64,000 nt of DNA. Origin: Methylocystis iwaonis. GTDB lineage: Bacteria > Pseudomonadota > Alphaproteobacteria > Rhizobiales > Beijerinckiaceae. Shown piece after piece: positions 1-9,694 of the stretch. Within the stretch, counting starts at the first letter, position 1, and the number at the start of each line of letters is the position of its first letter. A model generated the notes under the pieces. That model was given only the letters and a program-made list of their open reading frames with translations, searched no databases and was not told where the DNA came from. The DNA lies in assembly GCF_027925385.1 (NCBI RefSeq), contig NZ_AP027143.1:248001-312000 (forward strand), given 5' to 3'. A program made the translations under genes and the position numbers.

Positions 1-1
1 T

Positions 2-2008
2 GAGGGCGATCTCGGAGTTGACAGCATCGTGCTGGTTTCCATCCTCGCCGACATCGGAAACGCCTATGGCGTGAGCTTGCAATCGACGGGGCGCGGTCTG
101 CGAACGGTTGACGATCTCGTCCAGCTCGTTCGCTCCCGCCTGGATAATGAGGGCGCGTGCAGCCCGATACCTGCTCTCGATAAAGCGGTCGACGAAAACG
201 GCAAAGATCGCGACCCCATCTTTGAGGCGGTGATTGCGACGCTCGAGAGGCATACAGGCCACTCGCGGCTTCGATTGATCGAAGACGCCAGACTGTGCGA
301 GGATCTGGGCCTCGACGCGGCGAAGCTGATGGACGTGCTCGCGGACACGGCGGCGGCCCTCGACGTCGCCCGGCGGGACGTTACCGCGGAGCTCGTAACG
401 ATCGGTGACATGATCGCCAGCTTCGCTCGCGCGGACGCCAGAAGCGCTGGGTTAAGCGGGAGCGAGGCGCAACCCGCGAGTTTCGGCTCCGTCGAGCCCC
501 CGAGCTTTTCGGCGATGGGGCTGCGAGAAGGCGCCGTCGAATCGCTGCGCAATAGGCTGCGGGATGAGCGTGGCGTGCCGGAGGTTGTCCGTCTCTCCGA
601 CTGCGACACCATGGAAAAACTTCACGCCTTCTTGCGCGCGTCCGACGCCCATAAGATCGAAACGCTCGTCGAAACGCGCGAGCGTGTTGCGAGCGCGCGC
701 GATCGTTTCGCCGCACCCAGCGGCGACAACCGCACGATGAAGGACTTCATCGGGCTGCCCCATCGCGACCTCTTCCACAAGGCGTACGAGTTCAACACCT
801 TCTATCGCGGCAAACAGGCGGAACAACTATATTGGTATGGTATGCCGCTCGAAAGCAAGTGCCGCAACCGCGCGGTGATCTTCGATGAAATTACCGGCAG
901 GCGGCGCGAGTTCCTCATGTTCGCGTCCAACAATTATTTGGGCCTCGCCAATCACCCCGAAGTGATCGACGCCATCGCGGACGCGGCCCGGCGTTACGGC
1001 GCGACAAACACCGGTTGCCGGCTGATCGGCGGCTCCAATGTTCTCCACAAGGAGCTCGAACGCCGTCTCGCCCGGCTGAAACGCACCGATGACGCAATCG
1101 TGTACCCGTCCGGCTACTCGGCTAATCTCGGCTGCATATCCGCGTTGGCGGGACATGACGATCTCATCTTCACCGACGCCATCAATCACATGAGCATCCA
1201 GGACGGCTGCAAACTGTCGGGGGCATCCAAGAAAATATATCCGCACGCCGTCGATGCGCTCGAACGCACGCTGGAAAAATGGGCCGACCATCCCGGCGGC
1301 AAGCTGATCGTCACCGACGGCGTTTTCAGCATGCATGGCGACATCGTCGATTTGCCGAAGGTCGTTGCGCTGGCGCGCAAATACGGCGCGAAAGTGCTTG
1401 TGGACGATGCCCACGCGACCGGCGTCCTGGGAAAAACAGGCGCCGGCACGAGCGAACATTTCGGTATGAAAGGCGAGGTTGATCTCGAGCTCGGAACCTT
1501 CAGCAAGACGCTCTCGGGCGTCGGCGGCTTCGTTGCGGCCAAAGGCGAAGTCGTCGAATATCTGCGCTTCTATTCGAATTCGTATGTGTTCGCAGCGACG
1601 ATTCCGGCCTCCGTGGCCGCGGGGCTGATCGCTTCGATCGACGTTATGGAAAGAGAGCCGCAGCGGCTGGAAAAATTGTGGAGCAACATCCATCGCCTGC
1701 GCGGTTTGCTCTTGAGCGCTGGCTTCGATCTTGGTCAGTCGGCGAGCGCGATCATACCAGTCGTGATCGGCGACGAGACGAAGACTCTGGAATTCGGCCG
1801 CCTCGTCCGCGCGCGGGGAATGTTCTGCCAGACCGTCGTTTATCCGGGGGTGGCGCTTGGCGACGCGAGACTCCGCATCAGCGTGACCTCGGAACACACG
1901 CTCGAGGATCTCGATCTCGCAGCCGAGATTCTAATCGACAGCGCGACGGATGTTGGCCTTCGTTGCGAACCGCAGGGCGCGCCTGCATTTTCCGGCGCGG
2001 CATTCTAA
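2..2008 (+). CDS. pigH: PigH-like ACP-ACP-alpha-oxoamine synthase (5' end outside window)
   Basis: In prodigiosin-type pathways PigH joins a malonyl-ACP-derived unit and serine to a pyrrolyl thioester, building the second pyrrole ring. The frame is open from base 2, and the first carrier motif (LGVDSI) lies at bases 11-28, so the start is upstream of the window. A second carrier-like domain follows (about bases 200-420), but its motif reads DLGLDAAK with Ala in place of the phosphopantetheine Ser. From about base 740 comes a complete PLP alpha-oxoamine synthase domain. Its Schiff-base lysine is in the GTFSKTLSGVGG stretch (Lys codon 1505-1507), and VDDAHATGVLG binds the cofactor. The ACP-ACP-AONS order is diagnostic of PigH among family members I know. 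It is first in a same-strand run that continues with pigI 11 bp downstream. The AONS fold is certain; the PigH assignment rests on architecture plus neighbours. Confidence 0.85.
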   Translation, partial: EGDLGVDSIVLVSILADIGNAYGVSLQSTGRGLRTVDDLVQLVRSRLDNEGACSPIPALDKAVDENGKDRDPIFEAVIATLERHTGHSRLRLIEDARLCEDLGLDAAKLMDVLADTAAALDVARRDVTAELVTIGDMIASFARADARSAGLSGSEAQPASFGSVEPPSFSAMGLREGAVESLRNRLRDERGVPEVVRLSDCDTMEKLHAFLRASDAHKIETLVETRERVASARDRFAAPSGDNRTMKDFIGLPHRDLFHKAYEFNTFYRGKQAEQLYWYGMPLESKCRNRAVIFDEITGRRREFLMFASNNYLGLANHPEVIDAIADAARRYGATNTGCRLIGGSNVLHKELERRLARLKRTDDAIVYPSGYSANLGCISALAGHDDLIFTDAINHMSIQDGCKLSGASKKIYPHAVDALERTLEKWADHPGGKLIVTDGVFSMHGDIVDLPKVVALARKYGAKVLVDDAHATGVLGKTGAGTSEHFGMKGEVDLELGTFSKTLSGVGGFVAAKGEVVEYLRFYSNSYVFAATIPASVAAGLIASIDVMEREPQRLEKLWSNIHRLRGLLLSAGFDLGQSASAIIPVVIGDETKTLEFGRLVRARGMFCQTVVYPGVALGDARLRISVTSEHTLEDLDLAAEILIDSATDVGLRCEPQGAPAFSGAAF

Positions 2009-2019
2009 GGAATTTTCAT

Positions 2020-3651
2020 ATGCGGCCTATACGGAATTTGACGACCGTCATCGACGCGCTGCGCGCCGCCGCTCTCGTTCACGGCGACCGCACGGCCTTT
2101 GTCGGACGCGACGCCATCGCTTATGGCGATTTTTATCGGCGGGTTCGACACTGGGCGCAGCGTTTCGCCCGCGCGGGCCTCGCCCGGGGCGAACGCGTCG
2201 CGATCTGGGCGCCAAAAAGCGACCTCTTTGTCACGGCCATTTATGCGACGATGGAGTCGGGCGCGGCTTATGTTCCGCTCGACGGCGCCCAGCCCGCCGA
2301 ACGCGGGCGCAAGATCGTCGCTAGCGCCGAGCCAGCCATACTCGTGACCGATCGCGAAAGATTTGACGCGCTTGCGGGCGATCTACCGGCGTCGTTGCGC
2401 CTCGTCCTGCTTCTCGACGGCGAGGGCGGGGATTGGCCAGTCCTGATGGCGGGCGTGGAGACGGACGTCGTCGCGCCCCTGCATGAAACCGCGGCGCGTG
2501 CGGCGTCTTTGCCCGAACCCGCCAGGGTAGGCCCCGACGACATAGCGGCGATTCTGTTCACTTCGGGCTCCACCGGAATGCCGAAAGGCGTGCAGATCAG
2601 TTACAAGAATCTGAATCGCTTCATCGGCTGGGCGGTCGAGGAGTTCGAGCTGACGGCAAACGACGTTTTGGTCAATCATGCCGGATTTCACTTCGATCTG
2701 AGCACGTTCGATCTATTCGCGGCGGCAACCGTCGGCGCAGCGGTTTGGATTGTTCGTGAGAACGAGCAGCGCGACATTTATGCGCTGGTCAACGGTCTTT
2801 CCCAGCACCGCGCGACGACGCTGTATTGCGTGCCCTCGCTTTTGACGATGCTGGCGAGCAGCGGCGCGCTGACCCCTGCAATCTCGGCAAGGCTCGAGCG
2901 CGTGCTGTTCGCCGGCGAGCCGTTCCCGATCAAGCATCTCAGAACGCTCGCAAAGCAGCTTCCGCCAACATGCGCACTTTATAATCTCTACGGTCCGACG
3001 GAAACGAACGTCTGCACTTTTCATAAAGTGCGCCCGAGCGATCTCGAGCAGGAAAGGCCGATTCCCATCGGCCTGCCGCTGCCAGAGCAAATCGCCATGG
3101 TGATCGATGGCGAGGGCCGACCCGTGGAAAAAGACGGCGAGATCGGCGAGTTGATCGTCGCCGGTGACTGCGTCACCGCGGGTTATTTCAATCGCATCGA
3201 TCCGGCCAATCACGACAACCATCGGACAGGCCGTCACGCGACGGGCGATCTGGTCACGCGAGAGAACGGGCTGCTCTATTATTGCGGCCGCAAGGACCGG
3301 ATGCTGAAAGTCAACGGCAACAGGGTCGAACTTGGCGAGATCGAGGCGGCCTTGTCGCGGCATCCCGCGATTCTCGAAGCTGCCGCCATCGGCGTCGTCA
3401 CGGAGACCGGCCAGACATTGGCGGCCTTCTATTCGGTGCGCCCAGGCGCCGCGCCGCCCGGCGCAATCGAGATCAAGCGCCACTGCGGCGCATGGCTGCC
3501 GCGATACATGATCCCGCATCTTGCGCGCCATTTGGACGCTTTGCCGAAGAACGCCAACGGGAAGATCGATTATCTCGCGCTGCGCCAGGTCGCCGAGCAC
3601 GCCATCGCGGGGCCGGGCTTGCATCGAACGGCGCCCGCTATGGCGAGCTGA
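2020..3651 (+). CDS. pigI: L-prolyl-AMP ligase (stand-alone adenylation domain), PigI-like
   Basis: A 543-residue stand-alone adenylation domain, predicted to activate L-proline and load it on a PigG-type carrier protein; no such carrier lies in this window and it may be upstream. Visible core motifs are the P-loop-like LFTSGSTGMPKG, the NLYGPTETN stretch, KDRMLKVNGNRVELGEIE, and the C-terminal NANGKIDY with the catalytic lysine. The ATG at 2020 follows an AAGGA ribosome-binding site at 2007-2011, which overlaps the pigH stop. An upstream extension in the same frame runs inside pigH and is rejected. Proline specificity is inferred from context, not from a binding-pocket code comparison. Part of the pigHIJKLMA operon-like run. 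Confidence 0.85.
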   Translation: MRPIRNLTTVIDALRAAALVHGDRTAFVGRDAIAYGDFYRRVRHWAQRFARAGLARGERVAIWAPKSDLFVTAIYATMESGAAYVPLDGAQPAERGRKIVASAEPAILVTDRERFDALAGDLPASLRLVLLLDGEGGDWPVLMAGVETDVVAPLHETAARAASLPEPARVGPDDIAAILFTSGSTGMPKGVQISYKNLNRFIGWAVEEFELTANDVLVNHAGFHFDLSTFDLFAAATVGAAVWIVRENEQRDIYALVNGLSQHRATTLYCVPSLLTMLASSGALTPAISARLERVLFAGEPFPIKHLRTLAKQLPPTCALYNLYGPTETNVCTFHKVRPSDLEQERPIPIGLPLPEQIAMVIDGEGRPVEKDGEIGELIVAGDCVTAGYFNRIDPANHDNHRTGRHATGDLVTRENGLLYYCGRKDRMLKVNGNRVELGEIEAALSRHPAILEAAAIGVVTETGQTLAAFYSVRPGAAPPGAIEIKRHCGAWLPRYMIPHLARHLDALPKNANGKIDYLALRQVAEHAIAGPGLHRTAPAMAS

Positions 3652-3654
3652 ACC

Positions 3655-6264
3655 GTGCAACGAGAGCCTTTCACTATCGAGCCAGTGGCTATCGTCGGCG
3701 TCGGCTGCCTTCATCCTTGGGGCGCCGGGATCGACGCGTTTCGCCGCTTGCTCGCCGACGAGCGTCCCGAATTCGCGCCTTATCCGATCGATCGGTTTTG
3801 GCGGGCGCCGCCGGCCGTTCGCGCGCGGCTCAGTCGGCGCCGCGGCGCTTTTTTCGGCGAGCTCGGCGTCGACCTGCGTCAGTTCCGAATTCCGAAAGTT
3901 TACGACCGCGCGGTGTCGACCATCACGCCCATGCTGATGCAGGCGGCGCGCGATTGCGTGCGCGATGCGGGCTATGGCGACGAGGGGAGCGGCCTGCCCA
4001 AGGAAACCGTCGACGTGATCGTGGGGACCTGCTTCGGGCTCGACAGCGCCTTGACCAACGCGCTCAAAATACACGGCCTTACGTGGCTTGCCGACGGCGA
4101 TCCAGCGGCCGTCGAAGCCGGTCGTGAGGCCTTGCGCGCGCGCTTTGGATCCTCGTCGCACGACCGGCTCGGCGAGATGTCGAGCAGCATCGCGAGCCGC
4201 ATTGGCGCAATGTATGGCTGGCGTGGCCGCATCATGGCCATGGAGGACGGCGACTCCACCGGTTACGCCGCCTTGAGGACCGCCATCCTGTCGCTCGCAG
4301 AGCGTCAGAGCGACGCCGCGCTCATTGCGACCGGCCAGCGCTTCGAGAGCGTTCTGGCGCCGCTCGTGCTGGCGGCGAAAGGCTTTGACGGCGACTCGGC
4401 CGGCGCCGGCGCGCCGTTGTGCGAAGGCGCGGTTGCGTTGCTCCTGAAGAGATTGGAGGACGCGCGACGCGACGGCGACCGCATCCGCGCAGTCGTCGCG
4501 GGAATCGCGGCCCGGCGAACGGATGCGCTCGAATTTCGCTACGCCGGGAGCGACGATGCGGCGCGCGAATGCGCTCGGGAGGCTTGCTTTCAGGCGGGGC
4601 TGGACATCGCTGACGTGGCGTCGGTCGAGTGTGTTGTTCCGGGCCTCCGCCACGCCGGTGCGGCGACCGCCGCGGCGGCCTTTCCCGGAAGACCGCTGAC
4701 CTGCGCGACAAGCGCGCTGGGCCATGGGTTCGCGAACGCGGGACTGACCGGGATCGTCGCGGCGATCCTTTCGCTCGACGACGAAGATGCGCCGAAAAAG
4801 CCTCTCGCTGTGTTCGGCGTCGGCCTCGGCGGCCTGACCTGGACGGTCATTCTCGATCGGCGCGACAAGCCGCGCTCCGCTGGTGGGCCGTTTGCGGAAC
4901 CGGCGAGCGCGCCCGAGCCTATCGCCGTCGTCGGCCTCGGCGGCTGCTTTGGCCCGAGCCTTGGCCGCTCGGCCTATTGGGAGGCGCTCTGCGCCGGCGC
5001 CGACGGGATCGGCCGGATCAGCGACAGGGTTTTGCCGCGCGGCGCGGCGTTCAGCGGCGGCGCCGCCCGCGCCCTGACCAGTTACGCCGAGAATGGCGGA
5101 GAGCTGAACGCCGATTGGGAGATCCACCGTTTCGACGCGAAGCGTTTGCGGTTGTTCCCCAAGCGCGTCGCGGCGCTCGACGTCGCACACAGGATCGCCT
5201 TGAGCGTCGCAGCCGAAGCGCTCGATGATTTCGGCCTCGACGCCGGGCGGCGGGCCGATCTGGGCAAGGCAATGGTGGTGTGCGCCTCCCCCCTCTGTCT
5301 CGCGAGAGAGCGCGAGCTTTCAAATCGCCTGCATTCGCCGGAACTTGGCTCTGTGCTCGGCCCCGACGAGTCGCGACTGGCCGACGCCGAGCGCGCCGCC
5401 GAGGAGATCGATTCATTCACGCTCGACGGGCTTCTTGCTGGCAATATCGCCGCGCTGATTTCAAGCTGCTTCCAGCTTTCCGCGGAAACGATGGCGATCG
5501 AAGCCGCCTGCGCGTCGTCGCTCGCCGCGGTGCATGTCGGGATGCAGGCGCTGCGGCTCGGCTATGCCGATTTTGTCGTCGCCGGCGGCGTCGAACTGCC
5601 TGTCAACATGCGCGATCTCATCCTGTGCTCGACCCAGCTCATGCTGTCCAGGGACAAGATTGCGCCATTCGCGGCGAACGCCGACGGCTTTTCGCCAGGC
5701 GACGGCGCCGGCATGTTCGTGCTGCGCCGGCTGAGCGACGCCCGTCGTGACAATGACCCGATCTATGGCTGCATCATCGGCGTCGGCGCGTCGAGCGACG
5801 CCGCGTCGATGACGGCGCCCGATCCCCAGGGACAGGCCTTGGCCATTCGGCGCGCTTTTGCCGATGGCCGCGCCTCGCCCGACAGCATCGCCTATGTCGA
5901 AGCCCATGGAACCGGAACGCGCATCGGAGACGGGGTCGAAATTTCGGCGTTGCGTGACGTTTATGGAGGCGGCGCACGCCGCGATCCGCTGTTGATCGGT
6001 TCGGTAAAATCCAACATCGGCCATGCTTTCGCCGCTGCGGGCGCCGCCGGCCTCATGAAGACGCTGCTCGCTCTAAACAGCGAAACGGTGCCGCCGACGC
6101 TGCTGCGGCGAGAACTCAACCCCGATCTGGCGCTTGCGGCGATCCCGGGCGCCATCGTCTCGAAGCCTCGACCCTGGCCCGCCTCTGACGGGCCGCGGCG
6201 GGCGGCGATCAACTCTTTCGGCACTGGCGGCGTCAATTTCCACATATTGGTGGAAGCGCCCTGA
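3655..6264 (+). CDS. pigJ: Tandem ketosynthase, PigJ-like
   Basis: An 869-residue protein with two beta-ketoacyl synthase folds, like PigJ, which condenses pyrrolyl and malonyl thioesters in bipyrrole synthesis. The N-terminal KS-like half (about residues 5-400) has no catalytic Cys: the nucleophile region reads EDGDSTGYAAL around residue 200. The C-terminal half (about 420-869) has the full triad: Cys619 in EAACASSLAAV, His751 in VEAHGTGT and His790 in SNIGHAFAAAG. An inactive first half beside an active second half is the expected PigJ/chain-length-factor-like arrangement. Translation starts at a GTG 3 bp after the pigI stop, so the two are probably translationally coupled. A long open frame on the opposite strand is a composition artefact. 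Confidence 0.85.
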   Translation: MQREPFTIEPVAIVGVGCLHPWGAGIDAFRRLLADERPEFAPYPIDRFWRAPPAVRARLSRRRGAFFGELGVDLRQFRIPKVYDRAVSTITPMLMQAARDCVRDAGYGDEGSGLPKETVDVIVGTCFGLDSALTNALKIHGLTWLADGDPAAVEAGREALRARFGSSSHDRLGEMSSSIASRIGAMYGWRGRIMAMEDGDSTGYAALRTAILSLAERQSDAALIATGQRFESVLAPLVLAAKGFDGDSAGAGAPLCEGAVALLLKRLEDARRDGDRIRAVVAGIAARRTDALEFRYAGSDDAARECAREACFQAGLDIADVASVECVVPGLRHAGAATAAAAFPGRPLTCATSALGHGFANAGLTGIVAAILSLDDEDAPKKPLAVFGVGLGGLTWTVILDRRDKPRSAGGPFAEPASAPEPIAVVGLGGCFGPSLGRSAYWEALCAGADGIGRISDRVLPRGAAFSGGAARALTSYAENGGELNADWEIHRFDAKRLRLFPKRVAALDVAHRIALSVAAEALDDFGLDAGRRADLGKAMVVCASPLCLARERELSNRLHSPELGSVLGPDESRLADAERAAEEIDSFTLDGLLAGNIAALISSCFQLSAETMAIEAACASSLAAVHVGMQALRLGYADFVVAGGVELPVNMRDLILCSTQLMLSRDKIAPFAANADGFSPGDGAGMFVLRRLSDARRDNDPIYGCIIGVGASSDAASMTAPDPQGQALAIRRAFADGRASPDSIAYVEAHGTGTRIGDGVEISALRDVYGGGARRDPLLIGSVKSNIGHAFAAAGAAGLMKTLLALNSETVPPTLLRRELNPDLALAAIPGAIVSKPRPWPASDGPRRAAINSFGTGGVNFHILVEAP

Positions 6265-6295
6265 TTTCGCAGTTGCGAGGAAACGGACCTGACCG

Positions 6296-6643
6296 ATGGA
6301 CATCGTCATACATAAAATTCGGCTGCTCGACGTCGAACGCGCGCCCGCATTCGAGGAGTGGGTGATGACGGAGGACTACGCCGCCTGCCCGGACCTACCC
6401 AGCGTGCGTCAATTCTCGGTTCAGCGCGTCAGCCTCGATCCCGGTGCGGCGTTCCATTATTTCGAATTGATCTTCGTCACGTCCATGACCGATTTCGAAC
6501 GCGACATGGCGGTCCCCGCATTCGGCCGGCTCGTCGATCGCTTCTCCACCATGGCCGAGATCGCCGAAGAGGCGATCGGAACGCGTCTTGGCGCAGGTTA
6601 CCGTGCGAATTCGAAGAATGTCGCAGATGCGATGGGCTCGTAA
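6296..6643 (+). CDS. pigK: PigK/HapK-like small dimeric alpha/beta-barrel protein
   Basis: A 115-residue protein with no signal peptide or membrane segment. Length, position between pigJ and the phosphopantetheinyl transferase, and the N-terminal HKIRLLD / C-terminal GTRLGA pattern fit PigK/HapK. Members of that group adopt a dimeric alpha+beta barrel, and their exact role in bipyrrole formation is not settled. A GAGGAAAC site precedes the ATG. Its 3' end overlaps the likely start of the next gene. If it is not PigK it could be another Dabb-like protein; the synteny makes PigK the better call. Confidence 0.7.
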   Translation: MDIVIHKIRLLDVERAPAFEEWVMTEDYAACPDLPSVRQFSVQRVSLDPGAAFHYFELIFVTSMTDFERDMAVPAFGRLVDRFSTMAEIAEEAIGTRLGAGYRANSKNVADAMGS

Positions 6644-7355
6644 CGTGCGGCTCGGCGACTGGACGGTCACCCTCGTCGACGTTCACGTCACGGCGAAAAG
6701 CCTGGCCGACGAGAAGCGCCGCCGCGCCGTGCTGTCGCCCCAGGAAGCGGAAACCTATAACGCGCTGCGTTTCGAGAAGCGCCGCCGCGAGTGGCTGGCG
6801 GGCCGGCTCGCCGCAAAGCTGGCTCTGCGTCGTCGGTTACGCGCGAGCGGCGGAACGGCGCCGCCGTTCGCGCGCATCGCGGTTTCGAATCGCGACGGCG
6901 CCAGCGGTCCGCCCGTCTCGCCGATCGCGGGCGTCGTCAGCATTAGCCACTCCCATGGGCTCGCCGCGGCGGTTGCCGGATCGGCGCCGGTGGGCGTCGA
7001 TATCGAACGGCTGCGGCCGTTCAACGCCTCTCTTCGGACGGTGTTTCTCAACGACGCCGAGCGCGCCTGGCTTGGCCGGGCGGAGGCTGAGCAGCCGGAG
7101 TTGCCGACGTTGGGATGGGCTTTCAAGGAGGCGTTCTGCAAGGCCCGGTTGATCGGCATTCAAGACGGCCTGCCGGGACCGGAATGGCGCGGATGGGACG
7201 ACAATGGCCGGCTGCTGTGGCGCTGGCCCCTGGAAGCCGCGCCGCGAAAAAAGGACGCCATTTTCGCAAACTGGCAAGCGCATGGGCGGCTGATCGACGA
7301 CTACGCCATCGTCGTCGTCGGCGCCTCGCCGAAACGCAAAGCGGAGCGCACATGA
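6618..7355 (+). CDS. pigL: 4'-phosphopantetheinyl transferase, PigL-like
   Basis: A Sfp-type phosphopantetheinyl transferase that would convert the carrier domains of PigH (and a PigG partner) from apo to holo form. It has the two signatures of the family: GVDIERL (Mg-binding Asp/Glu) and WAFKEAFCKA (WxxKEA). It also has an upstream ISHSHG segment that contacts coenzyme A. The start is uncertain: ATG codons at 6588, 6618 and 6627 and a GTG at 6645 share the frame. I chose 6618, preceded by a purine-rich GAAGA; 6588 would lengthen the overlap with pigK. The gene ends in an ATGA overlap with the next gene. A dedicated transferase within the cluster supports use of carrier-bound intermediates. 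Confidence 0.85.
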   Translation: MSQMRWARNVRLGDWTVTLVDVHVTAKSLADEKRRRAVLSPQEAETYNALRFEKRRREWLAGRLAAKLALRRRLRASGGTAPPFARIAVSNRDGASGPPVSPIAGVVSISHSHGLAAAVAGSAPVGVDIERLRPFNASLRTVFLNDAERAWLGRAEAEQPELPTLGWAFKEAFCKARLIGIQDGLPGPEWRGWDDNGRLLWRWPLEAAPRKKDAIFANWQAHGRLIDDYAIVVVGASPKRKAERT

Positions 7356-8437
7356 GCGGGCCGGATTTCGAGCTGCTCCTCCGACAGGCCGTCGAGGCGG
7401 CTCGATGGGCGCCGTCGTCGCACAACTGTCAGCCTTGGCGGGTGACCGTCATTCCCGGCGCCAGCGAGAATGAGCGTTTGCTTTGTCTCACGCTCGATCA
7501 GGGCCGACGGCTGACTGCGCTCGAAAGCCTGGATTTGGAGATGGCTCTCAGCGTCGGCCTGTTCTTCGGCCTTCTCGTGACGGCGCTCCAGCGCCTCGGC
7601 CTGGCCTGTGAGTGGGCCTTGTGCGACGCGAACGATCCGTCGCCGAACGGCGAGATTTTAATGGCGATCGTAACCGTGCGGCGCGCCACTGCCCAGGTTT
7701 TTGGCGGCGCTGACCTGGACTCATTCGTCGATCTTGGGCGCCGCCGCCGGACATGTCGCACGCCCTTCGCTCCAGATCCGCCGCCGACGGAAGCCCTTGC
7801 CGCGTTGTCCGCCCGCCGCTGGCCGGAAACGGTGACCGGCGCGGCGCTCGAGATCCGCACCGAAACGGACCCGAAAACATTGGAGAGCCTTGCGAAATTG
7901 ACCGCGCGTTATGCCGCCCTCGATTTCACCCATCTTAGAGCCTGGTCCGAAACCTATCGTCATCTTCGCTTCGGCGAACCTGGGGACGAGGACGTCACCG
8001 ACGGCATTTTCATCGACAGCCTGCTCGGGCCACTGACGCCTTTCAAGCGCCAGCTCCTACGCTTTGCGCTCGCGCCCCTGGTCATGCAAGCTCTCCGCCC
8101 CTTCGGCGTCCCCTCGCGCATGGCCGACGCTTTGGCAGGCCTCGTCGCCGCCGGCCCCGGTCTTCTGTGCTGCAGCCTGCCCGAGGAGCGCCCTCGCCGC
8201 CAGGATTTGCTCCAGGCCGGCGCCCGGCTGGCCGAGATCTGGTTGAACGCACAGGCGGCCGGCCTCGCTCTTCATCCGGTAAGCGTTCTTTTGCAGCACG
8301 AGGCGCCGCGTCGAGAGTTACAGCGACTGCTCTGCCTCTCGGGCCGTCCAGTCTTCGTCGCCAGATTTGGCCTCGCTTTGCCGAATCCGTCGATAAGTCC
8401 GCGCCGGGCGGTCGACGCACTCCTTCACATTACCTGA
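7352..8437 (+). CDS. pigM: PigM-like nitroreductase-fold oxidoreductase
   Basis: A 361-residue protein with a nitroreductase-like N-terminus (RWAPSSHNCQPWRV) and an internal LWLNAQAAGLALHPVS-type segment near the C-terminus. In the prodigiosin pathway PigM oxidises the bipyrrole methanol (HBM) to the aldehyde (HBC). The ATG overlaps the pigL stop as ATGA, so the pair is translationally coupled. A longer open frame starting at 7115 runs inside pigL and is not the gene. Substrate is inferred from synteny; the flavin-dependent fold is read from the sequence. Length agrees with PigM. Confidence 0.75.
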   Translation: MSGPDFELLLRQAVEAARWAPSSHNCQPWRVTVIPGASENERLLCLTLDQGRRLTALESLDLEMALSVGLFFGLLVTALQRLGLACEWALCDANDPSPNGEILMAIVTVRRATAQVFGGADLDSFVDLGRRRRTCRTPFAPDPPPTEALAALSARRWPETVTGAALEIRTETDPKTLESLAKLTARYAALDFTHLRAWSETYRHLRFGEPGDEDVTDGIFIDSLLGPLTPFKRQLLRFALAPLVMQALRPFGVPSRMADALAGLVAAGPGLLCCSLPEERPRRQDLLQAGARLAEIWLNAQAAGLALHPVSVLLQHEAPRRELQRLLCLSGRPVFVARFGLALPNPSISPRRAVDALLHIT

Positions 8438-8476
8438 AGATCAAGAAAAACTTTCGCATTCGTAAGGAAGCGCGCA

Positions 8477-9625
8477 ATGGATTTTCAACTGACCGACGAC
8501 CAGATTGCCCGCAACGACCACCTTGGCCGCTTCGCGGCCGAAATTCTGTCGGCGGGCGCGGCCGAGCGCATTCGTGACGCGCGTTTCGACCGGACCAAGT
8601 GGGCCGCCGCCGCAGAGATGGGATTGGCCGGACTGCCGGTCGACGCCGATTGGGGCGGCCTGGGCTTCGGCGCGGTCGACACCATGCTGACGATTGAGGC
8701 GCTGGGTCGCAAATGCGCCGATCTGGGCCTCATATTTTCATTGTGCGCGCATATGTTCGCCTGCGTCGTGCCGGTTTGGCGTCACGGCTCCCTGCAGATT
8801 CGCGAGAAATGGCTGCGCGACATGGCGAGCGGGCGCGTTATCGCCGCAAATGCAATGACGGAAGCGGAATCGGGCTCGGACGCATTTGCGATGCGCGCAT
8901 CGGCGCAGCGCGATGGGGACGACTATGTGCTGACCGGCTCGAAATGTTTCATCACAAACGCGCCGATCGCCGACGTTTTCGTCGCCTATGCGAAGACAAA
9001 CCCGCGACAGGGTTTTTTTGGCATAAGCTGCTTTATTGTCCCGCGCGACGCGCCCGGCCTGACGGTCCAACCCGAGGCGCGCAAAAGTGGGCTGCCCACC
9101 AGTCCCTGGGGCAGCGTCTATTTCGACGCGTGCCGCATCCCGGCGGCCAATCTGCTCGGCGCCGAGGGGGCAGGCGCCGCGATCTTCCACGACAGCATGA
9201 TATGGGAGCGCGGCTGCCTGTTCGCCGCATATGTCGGCGCCATGGAGAGAGTGCTGAAGCAGTGCGTCGAACACGCGCGCGACCGGCGACAGTTCGGCAA
9301 GCCGATTGGGCGGAATCAGAGCGTGTCCGACAAGTTGGTCGACATGAAGCTTCGTCTGGAGACCGCCCGTTTGCTGCTTTACCGCACTGGCTGGCTGCAC
9401 GATGCGGGTTTGCCTCATGAGGAGGCGAGCGCGCTCAGCAAACTCTGGATATCGGAAAGCGCCGTGAAGGCGGGTCTCGACGCCATTCAACTGTTCGGCG
9501 CTTCCGCCGCGATCGCCGACAACGGGCTCGACCGCCTGTTGCTCGACAGCCTCCCGTCGCGCCTGTTCTCCGGGAGTTCGGAGATACAGAGGGAGATCGT
9601 CGCGCGCCACATGGGATTGCGCTGA
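8477..9625 (+). CDS. pigA: L-prolyl-carrier protein dehydrogenase (acyl-CoA dehydrogenase fold), PigA-like
   Basis: A 382-residue acyl-CoA dehydrogenase-family flavoprotein. In the bipyrrole pathway PigA oxidises prolyl-S-carrier to pyrrolyl-2-carboxyl-S-carrier. Features include the FAD/substrate loop TEAESGSDAFAMR, the ARDRRQFGKPIG helix entry, and the C-terminal SGSSEIQREIVARHMGL typical of the family. An AAGGAAGCG site lies upstream of the ATG. In Serratia pigA is first in the operon; here it sits after pigM, so the order is rearranged. On its own this could be an ordinary acyl-CoA dehydrogenase, and the cluster context is what supports PigA. Confidence 0.75.
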   Translation: MDFQLTDDQIARNDHLGRFAAEILSAGAAERIRDARFDRTKWAAAAEMGLAGLPVDADWGGLGFGAVDTMLTIEALGRKCADLGLIFSLCAHMFACVVPVWRHGSLQIREKWLRDMASGRVIAANAMTEAESGSDAFAMRASAQRDGDDYVLTGSKCFITNAPIADVFVAYAKTNPRQGFFGISCFIVPRDAPGLTVQPEARKSGLPTSPWGSVYFDACRIPAANLLGAEGAGAAIFHDSMIWERGCLFAAYVGAMERVLKQCVEHARDRRQFGKPIGRNQSVSDKLVDMKLRLETARLLLYRTGWLHDAGLPHEEASALSKLWISESAVKAGLDAIQLFGASAAIADNGLDRLLLDSLPSRLFSGSSEIQREIVARHMGLR

Positions 9626-9694
9626 TTTTTTGTGAGGGGCCTGGCTGCGCCGCCTCGCGCGGTCAAGCTAAATGAAGAAGAAAGAGATTTGAGG

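Noticed and set aside
827..1897. 356-residue minus-strand frame
   Set aside because: Lies wholly within the AONS domain of pigH, which has catalytic motifs.
2713..5190. 825-residue open frame on the minus strand
   Set aside because: Antisense to pigI/pigJ, Arg/Ala/Gly-rich, no motif; a product of high GC codon bias.
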